64,000 bases of DNA, taken from positions 434,001 to 498,000 of the forward strand of contig NZ_JAKCWP010000001.1 of the NCBI RefSeq assembly GCF_028767125.1. The letters run 5' to 3'. The notes below the pieces were generated by a model. It made no database searches. It saw nothing but the letters and a program-made list of their open reading frames with translations, and was not told the origin of the DNA. The stretch comes from Chelativorans sp. YIM 93263. GTDB lineage: Bacteria; Pseudomonadota; Alphaproteobacteria; Rhizobiales; Rhizobiaceae. A program made the position numbers and the translations under genes. Positions 49,109-58,292 of the stretch are shown in pieces. Positions within the stretch are counted from its first letter, which is position 1; each line of letters starts with the position of its first letter.

Positions 49109-49951
49109 TTATTCGGCGGCTGCAAGGCGGGCTTCGCGCACGCCCTCGGCCAATCCGCGCACCAGCGTGGCCACCGCCTCGGCCGGATCAGCAGTGGTGC
49201 GCCCATCCGGTCCGATGACGTTGGCCACGGCGTTGACGATGGCCGTGCCGACCACCACACCGTCGGCGGCTGCGCCGATGGCGCGCGCCTGGCTCGCCGT
49301 TTTCACGCCGAAGCCGACACAGACCGGCAGCGTTGTGTGGCGCTTGATGCGCGAGACCGCCGCGCCCACTTTCGAGGCATCCGGCAATGCCGAACCGGTG
49401 ATTCCGGTCATGGAGACGTAGTAGACGAAGCCCGAAGTGTTTTCGAGCACCTTTGGCAGCCGCTTGTCGTCCGTTGTCGGCGTGGCAAGGCGGATGAAAT
49501 GGATGCCCGCCTCAAGCGCCGGCAGGCACAATTCGTCATCCGTTTCAGGCGGCAGGTCGACAATGATGAGACCGTCGACCCCGGCCGCCTTTGCATCGAT
49601 GAGGAAGCGTTCGACGCCGTAGGTGTAGATAGGGTTGTAATACCCCATCATGACGATCGGTGTGTCGTCGTTTTCCTCGCGGAACGTCTTTGCCATCTCA
49701 AGTGTCCTGGCGAGGGTCTGCCCGCCCTTCAGCGCTCTGAGCCCCGCTGCCTGGATGGTCGGTCCGTCCGCCATCGGGTCGGAAAAAGGCATGCCGAGCT
49801 CGATGATGTCGCTGCCGGCCCTGGGCAGCGCCTTCATGACGGAAAGCGACGTCTCGTAGTCGGGATCGCCGCCCATGAAGTAGGTCACCAGAGCCGGACG
49901 GTTTTCGGCCTTCAGACGTTCAAAAAGCCTCTCGATACGGGTGGCGGTCAT
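49109..49951 (-). CDS. trpA: Tryptophan synthase alpha chain TrpA
   Basis: TrpA cleaves indole-3-glycerol phosphate to indole, which tunnels to TrpB. The start at 49951 ([13 protein letters not shown]) gives 280 residues. The catalytic glutamate is Glu51 ([11 protein letters not shown]) and the catalytic aspartate Asp62 (MADGPTIQ). The phosphate-binding [11 protein letters not shown] is intact. The ATG overlaps the stop of cutA, which lies between trpB and trpA. accD follows after 56 bases. Confidence 0.97.
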   Translation of the reverse strand: MTATRIERLFERLKAENRPALVTYFMGGDPDYETSLSVMKALPRAGSDIIELGMPFSDPMADGPTIQAAGLRALKGGQTLARTLEMAKTFREENDDTPIVMMGYYNPIYTYGVERFLIDAKAAGVDGLIIVDLPPETDDELCLPALEAGIHFIRLATPTTDDKRLPKVLENTSGFVYYVSMTGITGSALPDASKVGAAVSRIKRHTTLPVCVGFGVKTASQARAIGAAADGVVVGTAIVNAVANVIGPDGRTTADPAEAVATLVRGLAEGVREARLAAAE

Positions 49952-50277
49952 GCCGGTTCCCTCGTTTCCTCGCGCAACCAGTCGGCATAGGCCTGGTCGA
50001 TATGGGTGAGTTCCGTCGCCACGATGGATGGCACCTCGAAAGGGTGCAAGGGCCGCACCGTGTCGCAAACGGCTTTGAAGTGCTCGGCCCGTGTCTTTAG
50101 CACCACCGGTACCTCTTCATCCGTCTCGACTCCGCCCTTCCAGCGATACTGGCTGGCGATCGGGGCGAAAATATTGGCACAGGCGGCCAGCCGCTCCTCG
50201 ATACACGCTGCCGCGATCCTTTCGGCCGTTTCCCGGTCGGGGCAGTTTACCCAGATGTCGATGAAGTGCAGGCTCAT
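49948..50277 (-). CDS. cutA: Divalent-cation tolerance protein CutA
   Basis: CutA is a small trimeric protein with a PII-like fold, linked to copper tolerance in E. coli, though its real ligand is unresolved. The start at 50277 ([14 protein letters not shown]) gives 109 residues; the longer open frame lies inside trpB. The family blocks are [20 protein letters not shown] and [13 protein letters not shown]. Its ATG and stop overlap trpB and trpA respectively, so it is embedded in the tryptophan operon and translated with it. Confidence 0.93.
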   Translation of the reverse strand: MSLHFIDIWVNCPDRETAERIAAACIEERLAACANIFAPIASQYRWKGGVETDEEVPVVLKTRAEHFKAVCDTVRPLHPFEVPSIVATELTHIDQAYADWLREETREPA

Positions 50278-51497
50278 CAGATGTCCTTGCCCAGATATTT
50301 GGCGACGGAGAAGACGTCCTTGTCGCCGCGTCCGCACAGGTTCATGATGATGATCTCATCGCGCCCCATCTTCGGTGCGCGCTTGATGACCTCGGCCAGC
50401 GCGTGCGCGGGCTCGAGCGCGGGAATGATGCCTTCGAGGCGGGTCAGAAGCTGAAAAGCTTCCAGTGCCTCGTCGTCTGTGATCGGCACATATTCGACGC
50501 GCCCCGTCTCCTTCAGCCAAGAATGCTCCGGCCCGATGCCGGGATAGTCGAGCCCGGCGGAGATGGAGTGGCCTTCCTTTATCTGTCCGTCGTCGTTTTG
50601 CAGCAGATAGGTGCGGTTACCATGCAGAACGCCGGGTGTGCCGGCCGTCAGCGACGCGCAGTGCTCCTCGCCTTCAAGCCCCTTGCCGCCCGCTTCCACG
50701 CCGACGATGGAAACCTCCTTGTCGTCGAGGAAAGGATGGAAAAGTCCGATGGCGTTGGAGCCGCCGCCGACCGCGGCGACCAAGAGGTCCGGCATCCTGC
50801 CTTCGGCTTCCAGGATCTGCTGCCGCGCCTCGCGGCCGATGACGGACTGAAACTCGCGCACCAGCTCCGGATAGGGATGCGGGCCCGCTGCCGTTCCGAT
50901 CAGATAGTAGGTGTCCTCGACATTGGTCACCCAGTCGCGCAGAGCTTCGTTCATGGCGTCCTTGAGCGTGCCGTGGCCGGCCGTCACCGGCTTCACCTCG
51001 GCTCCCAGCAGCTTCATGCGGAAGACGTTCGGCGCCTGCCGCTCGACGTCCGTCGCGCCCATATAGACGACACAGGGCAGGCCGAAGCGGGCCGCCACCG
51101 TGGCTGTCGCCACACCGTGCTGGCCAGCGCCGGTCTCGGCGATGATGCGCGTCTTGCCCATTCGTTTGGCCAGCAGGATCTGACCGAGACAATTGTTGAT
51201 CTTGTGGCTGCCGGTGTGGTTCAGCTCATCGCGCTTGAAGTAGATCTTGGCGCCGCCAAGATGCTCCGTCAGCCGCTCGGCGAAATAAAGCGGCGAGGGC
51301 CGGCCCGTGTAATGCGTGGCCAAATCGTCCAGCTCCGCCTTGAACGTGGGATCTTCCCTGGCCGCGTTCCAGTGGCTCTCCAGTTCCAGAATCAGCGGCA
51401 TCAGCGTTTCGGCCACGAAACGGCCGCCGAAAATGCCGAACTTGCCCTGTTCATCCGGGCCGGTGCGGAAGGAGTTTGGTTCAGCCGGCTTGTTCAT
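50277..51497 (-). CDS. trpB: Tryptophan synthase beta chain TrpB
   Basis: TrpB joins indole to serine with pyridoxal phosphate. The start at 51497 ([13 protein letters not shown]), with AGGAG six bases upstream, gives 406 residues, the standard length; an ATG 18 bases earlier overlaps the trpF stop and could also be used. The Schiff-base lysine is Lys99 in [11 protein letters not shown], and the phosphate-binding [10 protein letters not shown] is present. The stop shares one base with the cutA start. Confidence 0.97.
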   Translation of the reverse strand: MNKPAEPNSFRTGPDEQGKFGIFGGRFVAETLMPLILELESHWNAAREDPTFKAELDDLATHYTGRPSPLYFAERLTEHLGGAKIYFKRDELNHTGSHKINNCLGQILLAKRMGKTRIIAETGAGQHGVATATVAARFGLPCVVYMGATDVERQAPNVFRMKLLGAEVKPVTAGHGTLKDAMNEALRDWVTNVEDTYYLIGTAAGPHPYPELVREFQSVIGREARQQILEAEGRMPDLLVAAVGGGSNAIGLFHPFLDDKEVSIVGVEAGGKGLEGEEHCASLTAGTPGVLHGNRTYLLQNDDGQIKEGHSISAGLDYPGIGPEHSWLKETGRVEYVPITDDEALEAFQLLTRLEGIIPALEPAHALAEVIKRAPKMGRDEIIIMNLCGRGDKDVFSVAKYLGKDI

Positions 51498-51511
51498 GCC
51501 GTCTCCTGTTG

Positions 51512-52171
51512 TCATGCCGCATTACCGCTGCGCGCCGACCTTGTGGCGCTGAAGAATGCGCGTATCAGTTCCGGGTCCTTTTCGCCCGGCGCTCGCTCCA
51601 CGCCGGAGGAAACATCAATGCCGCGCGGACGAACGACCGTAAGGGCCTCGCCGATATTGGCAGCGTTCAGGCCACCGGAAAGCATGTAATCGACTTCTTC
51701 GTCAAGAAAAGCCAGAAGCGACCAATCGAAGGCGATTCCGTTTCCGCCGGGAAGCCGGGCCCCGGCGGCCGGCTTGGCGTCGAGCAGGAAGCGGTCGGCA
51801 ATCCCGCGGTAGCGTGTGAGGGCGTCGAGATCTTCCGACTCGCGGATCGGAATCGCCTTCATGACCGGCAGTCCGGAGCGTTCCTTGATCTCGCCGACCC
51901 GGTCCGGGCTTTCCTTGCCGTGAAGCTGCAGGAGGTCGGGGCGCATGGCTTCCAAGATCCGATCCAGCTCCGAGTCCTCGGCGTCAACCGTGACGGCCAC
52001 CACCTTCGCCCGACGCTCGGCCAGACGCCTGAGCTGCCCGGCTTCTTCAGCGCTGACATGGCGCGGACTCTTCTCAAAGAAGATAAAACCGATATGGCTC
52101 GCCCCGCCGTCCAGCGCGGCGGTAACCGCCTCCTCGGTCTTGAGACCGCATATCTTGATGTCGAGTGTCAT
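51512..52171 (-). CDS. trpF: Phosphoribosylanthranilate isomerase TrpF
   Basis: TrpF isomerises phosphoribosylanthranilate to CdRP in tryptophan synthesis. The 219-residue TIM barrel has catalytic Cys8 (DIKICGLK) and the phosphate-binding [10 protein letters not shown]. It heads the minus-strand trpFBA operon. The gene in other Rhizobiales often follows an ihfB-lapA pair; here an unusual 682-base non-coding region lies upstream instead. Confidence 0.96.
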   Translation of the reverse strand: MTLDIKICGLKTEEAVTAALDGGASHIGFIFFEKSPRHVSAEEAGQLRRLAERRAKVVAVTVDAEDSELDRILEAMRPDLLQLHGKESPDRVGEIKERSGLPVMKAIPIRESEDLDALTRYRGIADRFLLDAKPAAGARLPGGNGIAFDWSLLAFLDEEVDYMLSGGLNAANIGEALTVVRPRGIDVSSGVERAPGEKDPELIRAFFSATRSARSGNAA

Positions 52172-52853
52172 GGGACAGGAAGTGACATGAAATGGCGTTT
52201 GAGTCGAGGTGTGATTGCGCGAGGTCGAGCGGAGAATCGAGACTTTACAGGTTCCATGGAGGCATACCTATTCGTTCCCGCGCGGCTCTTCTCCGCCGAG
52301 GTTTGTCAAAGATCGGGAAACGGGGCGCGTGGTCCGAGCCTCTCTGTTAGTTTATGTGGCGCGTTCCACGCGCCCCGCCGACCGCTGTCCCGCGGTTGGC
52401 CGGTCACTCGGGCTTCTCTCTCCTGCCCGGCTGCACCCAAGTAGGGGGTGGTCTTGGCCGGGCCGAAGAAGAAGACCTAGCGGCGTCTCCGCGGCTGCCC
52501 GACACCGTCTGGAACCCGGTGCCCGGTTGTTCCGCCGAAGCTGACTGTCACCCAGCACCCCGGCGCCGCCGGCCAGTTGCGGGCCCTCACATGCCTCCAG
52601 GTACCGGATCCCTGGAGGGGGAGGCTGCCGCCGCCCTCCCGAACACCCGGTGCGCATCCGGTTCCCGTGAGGGCGATGGGTGCATGATAAGAGCGGCTGA
52701 GAGGGCGGGGATAAAATTCCTAGAAAAAAGAAATCAGCCTGCTGACATATGCTGACAAGTGATGGCGGCGAGAAAATAAAAAAAACGGGTTAGGTGGCGA
52801 GAAACTTGCTGACGGATAAACGCGCGGGAACATGGCCATCCTGATTTGCGAAG
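52172..52853. other. Gene-free, GC-rich, stem-rich region of unknown nature
   Basis: No open frame in this 682-base stretch has family-like composition or a matching start site. It is dense in pairing sequences. CGGGGCGCGTGG (52320-52331) pairs perfectly over 12 bases with CCACGCGCCCCG (52366-52377). GCCCGGC (52425-52431) pairs with GCCGGGC (52456-52462), and CCTCCAGG (52594-52601) with CCTGGAGG (52611-52618). The segment 52320-52700 could be a structured RNA on either strand. An A-rich block (52721-52735) and an eight-A run (52777-52786 area) lie to its right. Hallmarks of RNase P RNA, tmRNA, SRP RNA and the cobalamin riboswitch are absent. Confidence 0.45.
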
Positions 52854-53606
52854 CTAGTCGAACCGTATCGCCTGCAGCGCGGTTCCGTTCCGCTTCAGCC
52901 AGGCCTTGCAGCGGGCGGTGTCGGGGCAGAGTTCCTCGCACAGCTTCCAGAAACGGGGGCCGTGATTCATCTCTTTGAGATGGGCGACCTCGTGCGCAAC
53001 CAGATAATTTATGATCGGTCGCGGCGCCATCATGATGCGCCAGGAAAAGGACAGCGTGCCGTCGGAGGTGCATGAACCCCAGCGGCTGCTTGTATCCCGA
53101 TAGCGTATCGCATTTGCCCGCCGGCCGGCTTGGGCCGTGTGCCGGGCAACCAGCGGCTCGATTTCCCGCCGTGCCTCGCGTTTCAGGAAATCGGCGATGC
53201 GCCGCGGCAGATGCCGTGGATCGCCATTGACCACCAGGGCCGGTTGGCCGTCCACCTCGGTGACGGTCACGGTACCGCGCCGGCCCGGCTCGTTTACCAC
53301 GAGATGGGGCACGCCGCGCAAAGGAACCTTGATCCCGGCCCGCACGAGCGGCTGCTCGGGCAGTTTTTGCAGGCGTTCTTTCAGCCAGCCTTCATGACGC
53401 GTCAGAAAGCGCTCCACTTCGCGCGCGGAAAGCCCCGGCGGAACCGTGACGCGCAACCCGGCCCCGCCTGGCTGGATCCTGAGCGTCAGCCGGCGAGCCC
53501 GGGCGTTCTCGACGATTTTCAGCGGCAGTTCGCGCCCGGCGACGACATGTGTGCGCTCGGTCGAGGCGGTCCTTAGCGGAGCTGTTTTGGAACGGCGGGC
53601 CAACAT
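52854..53606 (-). CDS. M48/DUF45-type metallopeptidase (YgjP-like)
   Basis: This 250-residue protein belongs to the YgjP/DUF45 group of zinc metallopeptidases. The zinc motif HEVAHLKEMNHGPRFW has His205, Glu206 and His209 as HExxH plus a downstream His215. RYRDTSSRWGSCTSDGTLSFSWR precedes it, as usual. No signal peptide is evident. Its substrate is unknown; in some genomes such genes accompany restriction systems, but none is here. It ends beside the unexplained region at 52172-52853. Confidence 0.9.
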   Translation of the reverse strand: MLARRSKTAPLRTASTERTHVVAGRELPLKIVENARARRLTLRIQPGGAGLRVTVPPGLSAREVERFLTRHEGWLKERLQKLPEQPLVRAGIKVPLRGVPHLVVNEPGRRGTVTVTEVDGQPALVVNGDPRHLPRRIADFLKREARREIEPLVARHTAQAGRRANAIRYRDTSSRWGSCTSDGTLSFSWRIMMAPRPIINYLVAHEVAHLKEMNHGPRFWKLCEELCPDTARCKAWLKRNGTALQAIRFD

Positions 53607-53728
53607 GCACTCAGGATAGGTGATTCGCTCCGGGAGTGAGCGAAAATTCTGCGGTCATGCCGCCATGCAAAAGCGACGCCCGGAGGCGCCGCTTAGAAGG
53701 GGTAGGCTGTTGGTCTCGACCGCGAAGA

Positions 53729-54142
53729 TCAGTCGATATCCGCTGTGGGGGCGTTCGAACCGCGATTGGCTTTCTCGTTCATGAAGCGGTCGAACTCTTC
53801 CTGGTCCTTGGCACGGCGGAGTTCGCGCACATACTCATCGAACTCATCGCGCATCGCCTCGAGCCTGCGGCGCTCTTCGGCGAGGCGCTCCAGCTCTTTC
53901 TCACGCCACTCGTCGAAAGCAACATTACCTGTGCGCGCATGAGCGCGTGTGGCCGAGCGATAATTGGAGAACATGCCGTCTGTCGCGCGGTTCACTTCCC
54001 GCTTGAAATCGCCGAGCCGATCACCCCAAAGGATGTAGGCAAGCATTGCAAGGCCAAGCGGCCAGAAGAATATGAAGCCGATCACCATCAAGGCGATCGT
54101 TGCCGGCGTCCAGGCCGGCCGGATCATTGCTGAATTCGTCAT
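53729..54142 (-). CDS. DUF2852 membrane protein
   Basis: With a start at 54142 (MTNSAMIRPAWTPA) and GAGGAA upstream, the protein has 137 residues. It has one or two hydrophobic segments at about 13-37 (TIALMVIGFIFFWPLGLAML) and a long charged helical C-terminus rich in Arg and Glu (about 75-125), probably a coiled coil. The DUF2852 family has no assigned function. The frame continues 48 codons upstream through a tandem repeat encoding FDEPDAGAA; I judge that part untranslated, but it cannot be excluded. Confidence 0.82.
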   Translation of the reverse strand: MTNSAMIRPAWTPATIALMVIGFIFFWPLGLAMLAYILWGDRLGDFKREVNRATDGMFSNYRSATRAHARTGNVAFDEWREKELERLAEERRRLEAMRDEFDEYVRELRRAKDQEEFDRFMNEKANRGSNAPTADID

Positions 54143-54153
54143 TACCGGTTCCT

Positions 54154-54208
54154 CATCAGGTTCATCAAAGGCTGCGCCCGCATCAGGTTCATCAAAGGCT
54201 GCCGCCCG
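54154..54208. repeat. Tandem duplication upstream of the DUF2852 gene
   Basis: Two adjacent copies of a 27-28 base unit beginning CATCAGGTTCATCAAAGGCT differ by one inserted C. On the minus strand, the DUF2852 frame reads through both copies. Probable recent duplication in the leader. Confidence 0.75.
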
Positions 54209-54310
54209 ATTGAAATGGGAAGGCCATGGGGCTCTTTCAAGGCAGAAGGCGCTTAAACCGGATCGCGTGCTCAGTCTCTCATTCAATTCATAGAAGATAA
54301 AAGGTATCTG

Positions 54311-55090
54311 TCAGCCCTTTGCCGCATGCTCGACAAGCGAGGCCGCCACCCGCAGGATGAGCTTGATATCCTGCGGGCGGGAGAGCCGGTGGTCCCCTCC
54401 GCGAATGAGAGAGAGCGTCACGTCGTCGGCCGGCAGGTGCTCGACCAGCCGCATGGCATGGCGGTAAGGTACGTCCGGATCCGCCATGCCCTGCAGGATG
54501 TGAACCGGGCAATGCGTATCGATGATGCCTTCGAGCACGCGATTGCGGCGCCCGTCCTCGAGAAAGGCTCTGGTGTAGATATTCGGCTCGGGAGAATAGT
54601 CCGACGCTTCCTCGAAATAGCCCTGGGTCTCCAGCGCTTCCCGCTGGGAGGCATTCAGCGCCGGCTCTATCAGCTCCGTCGTGAAATCCGGCGCAGGAGC
54701 CAGAAGCAACAGTCCCCCCACGCGATCTCCTTCGCCGGCCTTCCGCAACTCCTGCACCATTCGAAGTGCGATCCAGGCGCCCATGGATGAGCCGACGAGG
54801 ATCTGCCGGTCTTGCGTGAAATGGCGGAAAACGGCGAGGCTTTCCTCCAGCCAGCGCGAAATTGTGCCATCCGCGAAGTCGCCGCCGGATTCGCCATGGC
54901 CGGAATAGTCATGCCGGGTGGCGGTGAGACCCTGCTCGCCGGCCCATTCGTCGAGCGCGGCAGCCTTGGTTCCTGACATGTCGGAACGATAGCCCCCAAG
55001 CCATACGAGCCCCGGCGCACGGCCGGCGCGGTGGCGCACGGCGATGGCATTCCCGTTCACCTCGATTCGCTCCGGGGCGATCTCGTTCAT
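54311..55090 (-). CDS. Alpha/beta hydrolase
   Basis: The start at 55090 (MNEIAPERIEVNG), with AGGAGG eight bases upstream, gives 259 residues. The nucleophile elbow GSSMG puts the catalytic serine at 102. GHGESGGDF, an aspartate in GMADPDVPY and the histidine in GGDHRLS complete a plausible catalytic triad. The substrate is unknown. Homologues adjacent to infC are common in Rhizobiales. It is divergent from infC across 189 bases. Confidence 0.9.
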   Translation of the reverse strand: MNEIAPERIEVNGNAIAVRHRAGRAPGLVWLGGYRSDMSGTKAAALDEWAGEQGLTATRHDYSGHGESGGDFADGTISRWLEESLAVFRHFTQDRQILVGSSMGAWIALRMVQELRKAGEGDRVGGLLLLAPAPDFTTELIEPALNASQREALETQGYFEEASDYSPEPNIYTRAFLEDGRRNRVLEGIIDTHCPVHILQGMADPDVPYRHAMRLVEHLPADDVTLSLIRGGDHRLSRPQDIKLILRVAASLVEHAAKG

Positions 55091-55279
55091 GGCGGTTCCT
55101 CCTTTACGCGAAAGTGCCGTCGGCTGTACGGTTCCGGAGAAAGGGCATATACCGCCGCTTGCCCCGTGATTCTTTCGCCACCTTGTGTTATTGACTCTCA
55201 CTGCTCCGAACACACATAGGCTTGGCCGAGCCGTTCGGGCAATAGCCGTTTCTGTCAACGATCTGAGGAGACTACGACC

Positions 55280-55816
55280 ATTCGCAGACCATTCAAAGCG
55301 CCGCCCACCGTAAAGGAAGGCCCTCGCGCAAATCGTGAAATCCGGGTACCCCGGGTCCAGCTCATTGATGATGACGGCAACAATCGCGGTGTCGTCGCGA
55401 TTGACGACGCCTTGCGGACGGCCGACGAGGCCGGCCTTGACCTCGTCGAGGTTTCGCCCAACGCGGATCCGCCCGTCTGCAAGATTACCGACCTCGGCAA
55501 GATGAAATACCAGAGCCAGAAGAAGGCATCCGAGGCGCGTAAGAAGCAGAAGACCTTCGAGGTCAAGGAGATCAAGATGCGGCCCAACATCGACACCCAT
55601 GATTATGAGGTGAAGATGAAGGCGGTCCGTCGCTTCTTCGAGGCCGGCGACAAGGTGAAGCTGACGCTGCGCTTCCGCGGCCGCGAGATGGCGCATCTGG
55701 AACTCGGAATGCAGCTACTCAACCGCGTGCGCGAGGAGGTCGAGCCGATCGCCAAGGTTGAAGCCGAGCCGAAGCTCGAAGGCCGCCAGATGATGATGGT
55801 TCTGGCGCCGCGTTGA
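55280..55816 (+). CDS. infC: Translation initiation factor IF-3 with an apparent AUU start
   Basis: IF-3 controls start-codon and initiator-tRNA selection on the 30S subunit. In the infC frame the first acceptable codon upstream of the conserved N-terminus is ATT at 55280-55282, read as [14 protein letters not shown]. It is preceded by GAGGAG at 55265-55270 with nine bases between. No ATG, GTG or TTG occurs in frame before residue 45 (TTG 55412), which would delete the N-domain (residues 21-70, [19 protein letters not shown]). The 178-residue length is typical. AUU starts give IF-3 autoregulation in E. coli. Confidence 0.93.
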   Translation: MRRPFKAPPTVKEGPRANREIRVPRVQLIDDDGNNRGVVAIDDALRTADEAGLDLVEVSPNADPPVCKITDLGKMKYQSQKKASEARKKQKTFEVKEIKMRPNIDTHDYEVKMKAVRRFFEAGDKVKLTLRFRGREMAHLELGMQLLNRVREEVEPIAKVEAEPKLEGRQMMMVLAPR

Positions 55817-55821
55817 CAATT

Positions 55822-55886
55822 CGCGACAGGTTCAACCGGCGGCGCGGGGTCACGCTTCGCGCGGTCGGAATCCTGTTGCGCTTTTC
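55822..55886 (+). terminator. Possible attenuator/terminator between infC and rpmI
   Basis: CGCGACAGG (55822) and CCTGTTGCG (55872) pair over nine bases with one G-U, enclosing a GC-rich inner region. CTTTTC follows. It could partly terminate infC transcripts before rpmI. Confidence 0.45.
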
Positions 55887-55917
55887 AAAACACCCGGCTA
55901 TAAGGCCGCGGTTTCGT

Positions 55918-55949
55918 GAGCCGTCCGGCAGGGCATGCCGTGGCGGCTC
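55918..55949 (+). promoter_or_regulatory. Nested hairpin in the rpmI leader
   Basis: GAGCCG pairs with CGGCTC (outer six bases), enclosing CGGCA paired with TGCCG around GGGCA. It lies 67 bases upstream of the rpmI ATG. In other bacteria L20 represses this operon by binding such leader structures; a similar role here is inference. Confidence 0.35.
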
Positions 55950-56016
55950 GTAATGCTTTACGCCCGGCGGTTATAAGAAAACAACGCGGCGGGCGCAGGA
56001 AATTCGGAGAAGCAAA

Positions 56017-56214
56017 ATGCCCAAGATGAAGACCAAGTCTTCCGTCAAGAAGCGGTTCAAGGTGACCGCCACCGGTAAGCTCAAAGTGCAGGCCGCGGGC
56101 AAGCGGCACATGATGATCAAACGTTCCAACAAGTTTATCCGCAACGCGCGGGGCACGATGGTTCTTTCCGATCCCGATACCAAGATCGTGAAGAAGTTCA
56201 TGCCCTACGGCTAA
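56017..56214 (+). CDS. rpmI: 50S ribosomal protein L35
   Basis: L35 is a small basic protein of the large subunit. The 65-residue protein has the N-terminal [20 protein letters not shown] and C-terminal KKFMPYG typical of alphaproteobacteria. It is the second gene of the infC-rpmI-rplT set, 34 bases before rplT. Confidence 0.98.
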   Translation: MPKMKTKSSVKKRFKVTATGKLKVQAAGKRHMMIKRSNKFIRNARGTMVLSDPDTKIVKKFMPYG

Positions 56215-56248
56215 CCGCCGCGCCGGAACAGTTTAAGGAGATCATATC

Positions 56249-56650
56249 ATGGCACGCGTCAAACGGGGTGTGACCACCCACGCCAAGCACAAGAAGGTTC
56301 TGAAATCCGCGAAGGGTTTCTACGGCCGCCGCAAGAACACGATTCGGGTCGCCCGGCAGGCGGTGGAGAAGTCTCTCCAGTACGCCTATCGCGACCGCAA
56401 GGCCCGCAAGCGCAATTTCCGGGCGCTCTGGATCCAGCGTATCAATGCCGCTGCGCGCGAGCACGGGCTGACCTATGGCCGCTTCATCGATGGATTGAAC
56501 AAGGCGGGTATCGAGATCGACCGCAAGGTTCTGTCCGATATAGCCATCCATGAGCCGCAGGCTTTTGCCGCACTGGCGGACAAGTCCAAGGCCGCGCTCG
56601 CCTATCTCAAGGATACGACACCGAACGCTTTTGAGAGCGCTGTCCGCTAG
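56249..56650 (+). CDS. rplT: 50S ribosomal protein L20
   Basis: L20 binds 23S rRNA early in large-subunit assembly and is needed for assembly only. The 133-residue protein begins [19 protein letters not shown] and has the expected long N-terminal basic helix and RNA-binding globular domain. The ATG follows AAGGAG (56235-56240), eight bases upstream. A strong terminator (56687) follows. Confidence 0.98.
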   Translation: MARVKRGVTTHAKHKKVLKSAKGFYGRRKNTIRVARQAVEKSLQYAYRDRKARKRNFRALWIQRINAAAREHGLTYGRFIDGLNKAGIEIDRKVLSDIAIHEPQAFAALADKSKAALAYLKDTTPNAFESAVR

Positions 56651-56686
56651 CCAGCGCTCCCCGAAGCAGCAGTTTGGATTTTCGGG

Positions 56687-56719
56687 AACCCGCGCTGGCT
56701 GGGCTGGCGCGGGTTTTTT
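56687..56719 (+). terminator. Intrinsic terminator after rplT
   Basis: AACCCGCGC (56687-56695) and GCGCGGGTT (56707-56715) form a perfect nine-base stem with an 11-base loop, followed by six T residues (56714-56719). It separates rplT from pheS, although partial read-through is usual. Confidence 0.9.
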
Positions 56720-56786
56720 CGTGAGCAAAACGGAATACGAACAGATAAGGGGCGGCTCGGCCCTGGCCGAGGATAAAGGAAGGACC

Positions 56787-57872
56787 ATGGACGACCTGGA
56801 CCAATTGGAGAAAACGATCCTGGACGAGATCGCTGGCGCCGGCGACGAGCAGGCGCTTGAAGCCGTGCGCGTTTCGGCCCTTGGCAAGAAGGGGACGATC
56901 TCGGAGAAACTGAAAACGCTGGGCGGCATGAGCCCGGAAGAACGGCAGGTGATGGGCCCGGCAATCAACGGGCTGAAGAACCGCGTCAACGAGGCGCTCT
57001 CATCGCGCCGGGCTGACCTGCGCGATGCCGCGATCGCGCAACGGCTGGAGCAGGAGAAGGTGGATGTCACGTTGCCCGTGCCCGCTTCGCCGGCCGAGCG
57101 CGGGCGTATCCACCCAATCAGCCAGGTGGTTGACGAGATCGCGGCAATCTTCGGCGATCTCGGTTTTTCGATTGCCGAGGGTCCGGATATCGAGACGGAT
57201 TATTATAACTTCACCGCGCTCAACTTCCCCGAGGGCCATCCCGCGCGCGAGATGCACGACACCTTCTTCTTCCGCCCGGATGAGAAGGGCGAGCGCAAGC
57301 TCCTGCGCACGCACACCTCGCCCGTGCAGATCCGCACCATGGAGGCGCAGAAGCCACCGATTCGCATTGTTATCCCTGGCAAGACCTACCGCGCGGATTC
57401 GGATGCCACGCATACGCCCATGTTCCACCAGCTCGAAGGGCTGGTGATCGACAAGACGGCCAATGTCGCCAACATGAAGTGGGTGCTGACCGAGTTCTGC
57501 AAGGCCTATTTCGAGGTGCCGTCGCTCAATATGCGCTTCCGGCCGAGCTTCTTCCCTTTCACGGAGCCGAGCTTGGAAGTCGACATCCAGTGCGACCGCT
57601 CAAACCCTGGCGAGGTGCGCTTCGGCGAGGGCGACGACTGGATGGAGATCCTGGGCTGCGGCATGGTTCATCCCAACGTGCTGCGGCATGGCGGGCTCGA
57701 CCCGGACGAGTATCAGGGTTTTGCCTGGGGCATGGGGATCGACCGCATCGCCATGCTGAAATACGGCATGCCCGATCTTCGCGCCTTCTTCGACGCCGAT
57801 GTGCGCTGGCTCGACCACTACGGTTTCCGACCGCTCGACATGCCGACACTATTCGGAGGGTTGAGCTCATGA
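56787..57872 (+). CDS. pheS: Phenylalanyl-tRNA synthetase alpha subunit PheS
   Basis: PheS carries the catalytic class II core of the alpha2-beta2 enzyme that charges tRNA-Phe. The start at 56787 ([15 protein letters not shown]) gives 361 residues; the frame is open further upstream into rplT. Residues 1-90 are the coiled-coil tRNA-binding arm. The catalytic domain has [10 protein letters not shown], the [12 protein letters not shown] motif and [13 protein letters not shown]. The stop overlaps the start of a GFA-family gene that separates pheS from pheT. Confidence 0.97.
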   Translation: MDDLDQLEKTILDEIAGAGDEQALEAVRVSALGKKGTISEKLKTLGGMSPEERQVMGPAINGLKNRVNEALSSRRADLRDAAIAQRLEQEKVDVTLPVPASPAERGRIHPISQVVDEIAAIFGDLGFSIAEGPDIETDYYNFTALNFPEGHPAREMHDTFFFRPDEKGERKLLRTHTSPVQIRTMEAQKPPIRIVIPGKTYRADSDATHTPMFHQLEGLVIDKTANVANMKWVLTEFCKAYFEVPSLNMRFRPSFFPFTEPSLEVDIQCDRSNPGEVRFGEGDDWMEILGCGMVHPNVLRHGGLDPDEYQGFAWGMGIDRIAMLKYGMPDLRAFFDADVRWLDHYGFRPLDMPTLFGGLSS

Positions 57873-58267
57873 CTTACACCGGCGGCTGTCGTTGCGGGGC
57901 GGTGCGGTTTACAGCGCGGGCCGAATCGATCTGGCGCTCTTATTGCCATTGCGACCACTGCCGCAAGGCAACCGGAGCGCCGGTTGCGGCCTTCGTCGGT
58001 TTTCCGGCGGCGAAGGTGGCCTTCGAAGGCGAAGCACCCCGTAGCTTCCGCGCCGGACCGGTCGAGCGCAGCTTCTGCGGGGGTTGCGGCAGTCCGCTCG
58101 ACTATCGGGACGACCGGCTCCCGGGAGAGGTCTATTTCAATCTGGGCGTGATGGATGAGCCCGAACGTTTCGCGCCGAAGCTACACGCTTTCGAGAGCTG
58201 CCGCCTACCTTTTCTAAGGATCGATGATGACCTGCCACGTTTCGAGCGCTTCAGCATAGAGCGCTGA
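57869..58267 (+). CDS. GFA (CENP-V-like) zinc-binding family protein between pheS and pheT
   Basis: The 132-residue protein matches the GFA fold of glutathione-dependent formaldehyde-activating enzyme relatives. Zinc-binding cysteines are visible at 7, 9, 26, 28, 31, 70 and 73 (CRCGAV, CHCDHC and FCGGCGSPL). Most members have no proven function and do not act on formaldehyde. It starts with an ATG overlapping the pheS stop (ATGA) and ends 25 bases before pheT, so it rides in the pheST operon. This insertion is unusual. Confidence 0.9.
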   Translation: MTYTGGCRCGAVRFTARAESIWRSYCHCDHCRKATGAPVAAFVGFPAAKVAFEGEAPRSFRAGPVERSFCGGCGSPLDYRDDRLPGEVYFNLGVMDEPERFAPKLHAFESCRLPFLRIDDDLPRFERFSIER

Positions 58268-58292
58268 CCGGAATTCCTGAGGAACGATTGCG

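Noticed and set aside
50403-51689. A 428-residue open frame antisense to trpB
   Set aside because: Overlaps the whole of a well-conserved trpB and shows no protein family features.
52172-52853. RNase P RNA, tmRNA, SRP RNA or cobalamin riboswitch
   Set aside because: No GAGGAAAGTCC block, no GTTCRA T-loop or ANDN-type tag, no GGAAGCAGCC, and no complete B12 box plus GCCACTG on either strand. CCCGCAACTG on the minus strand near 52575 alone is not enough.
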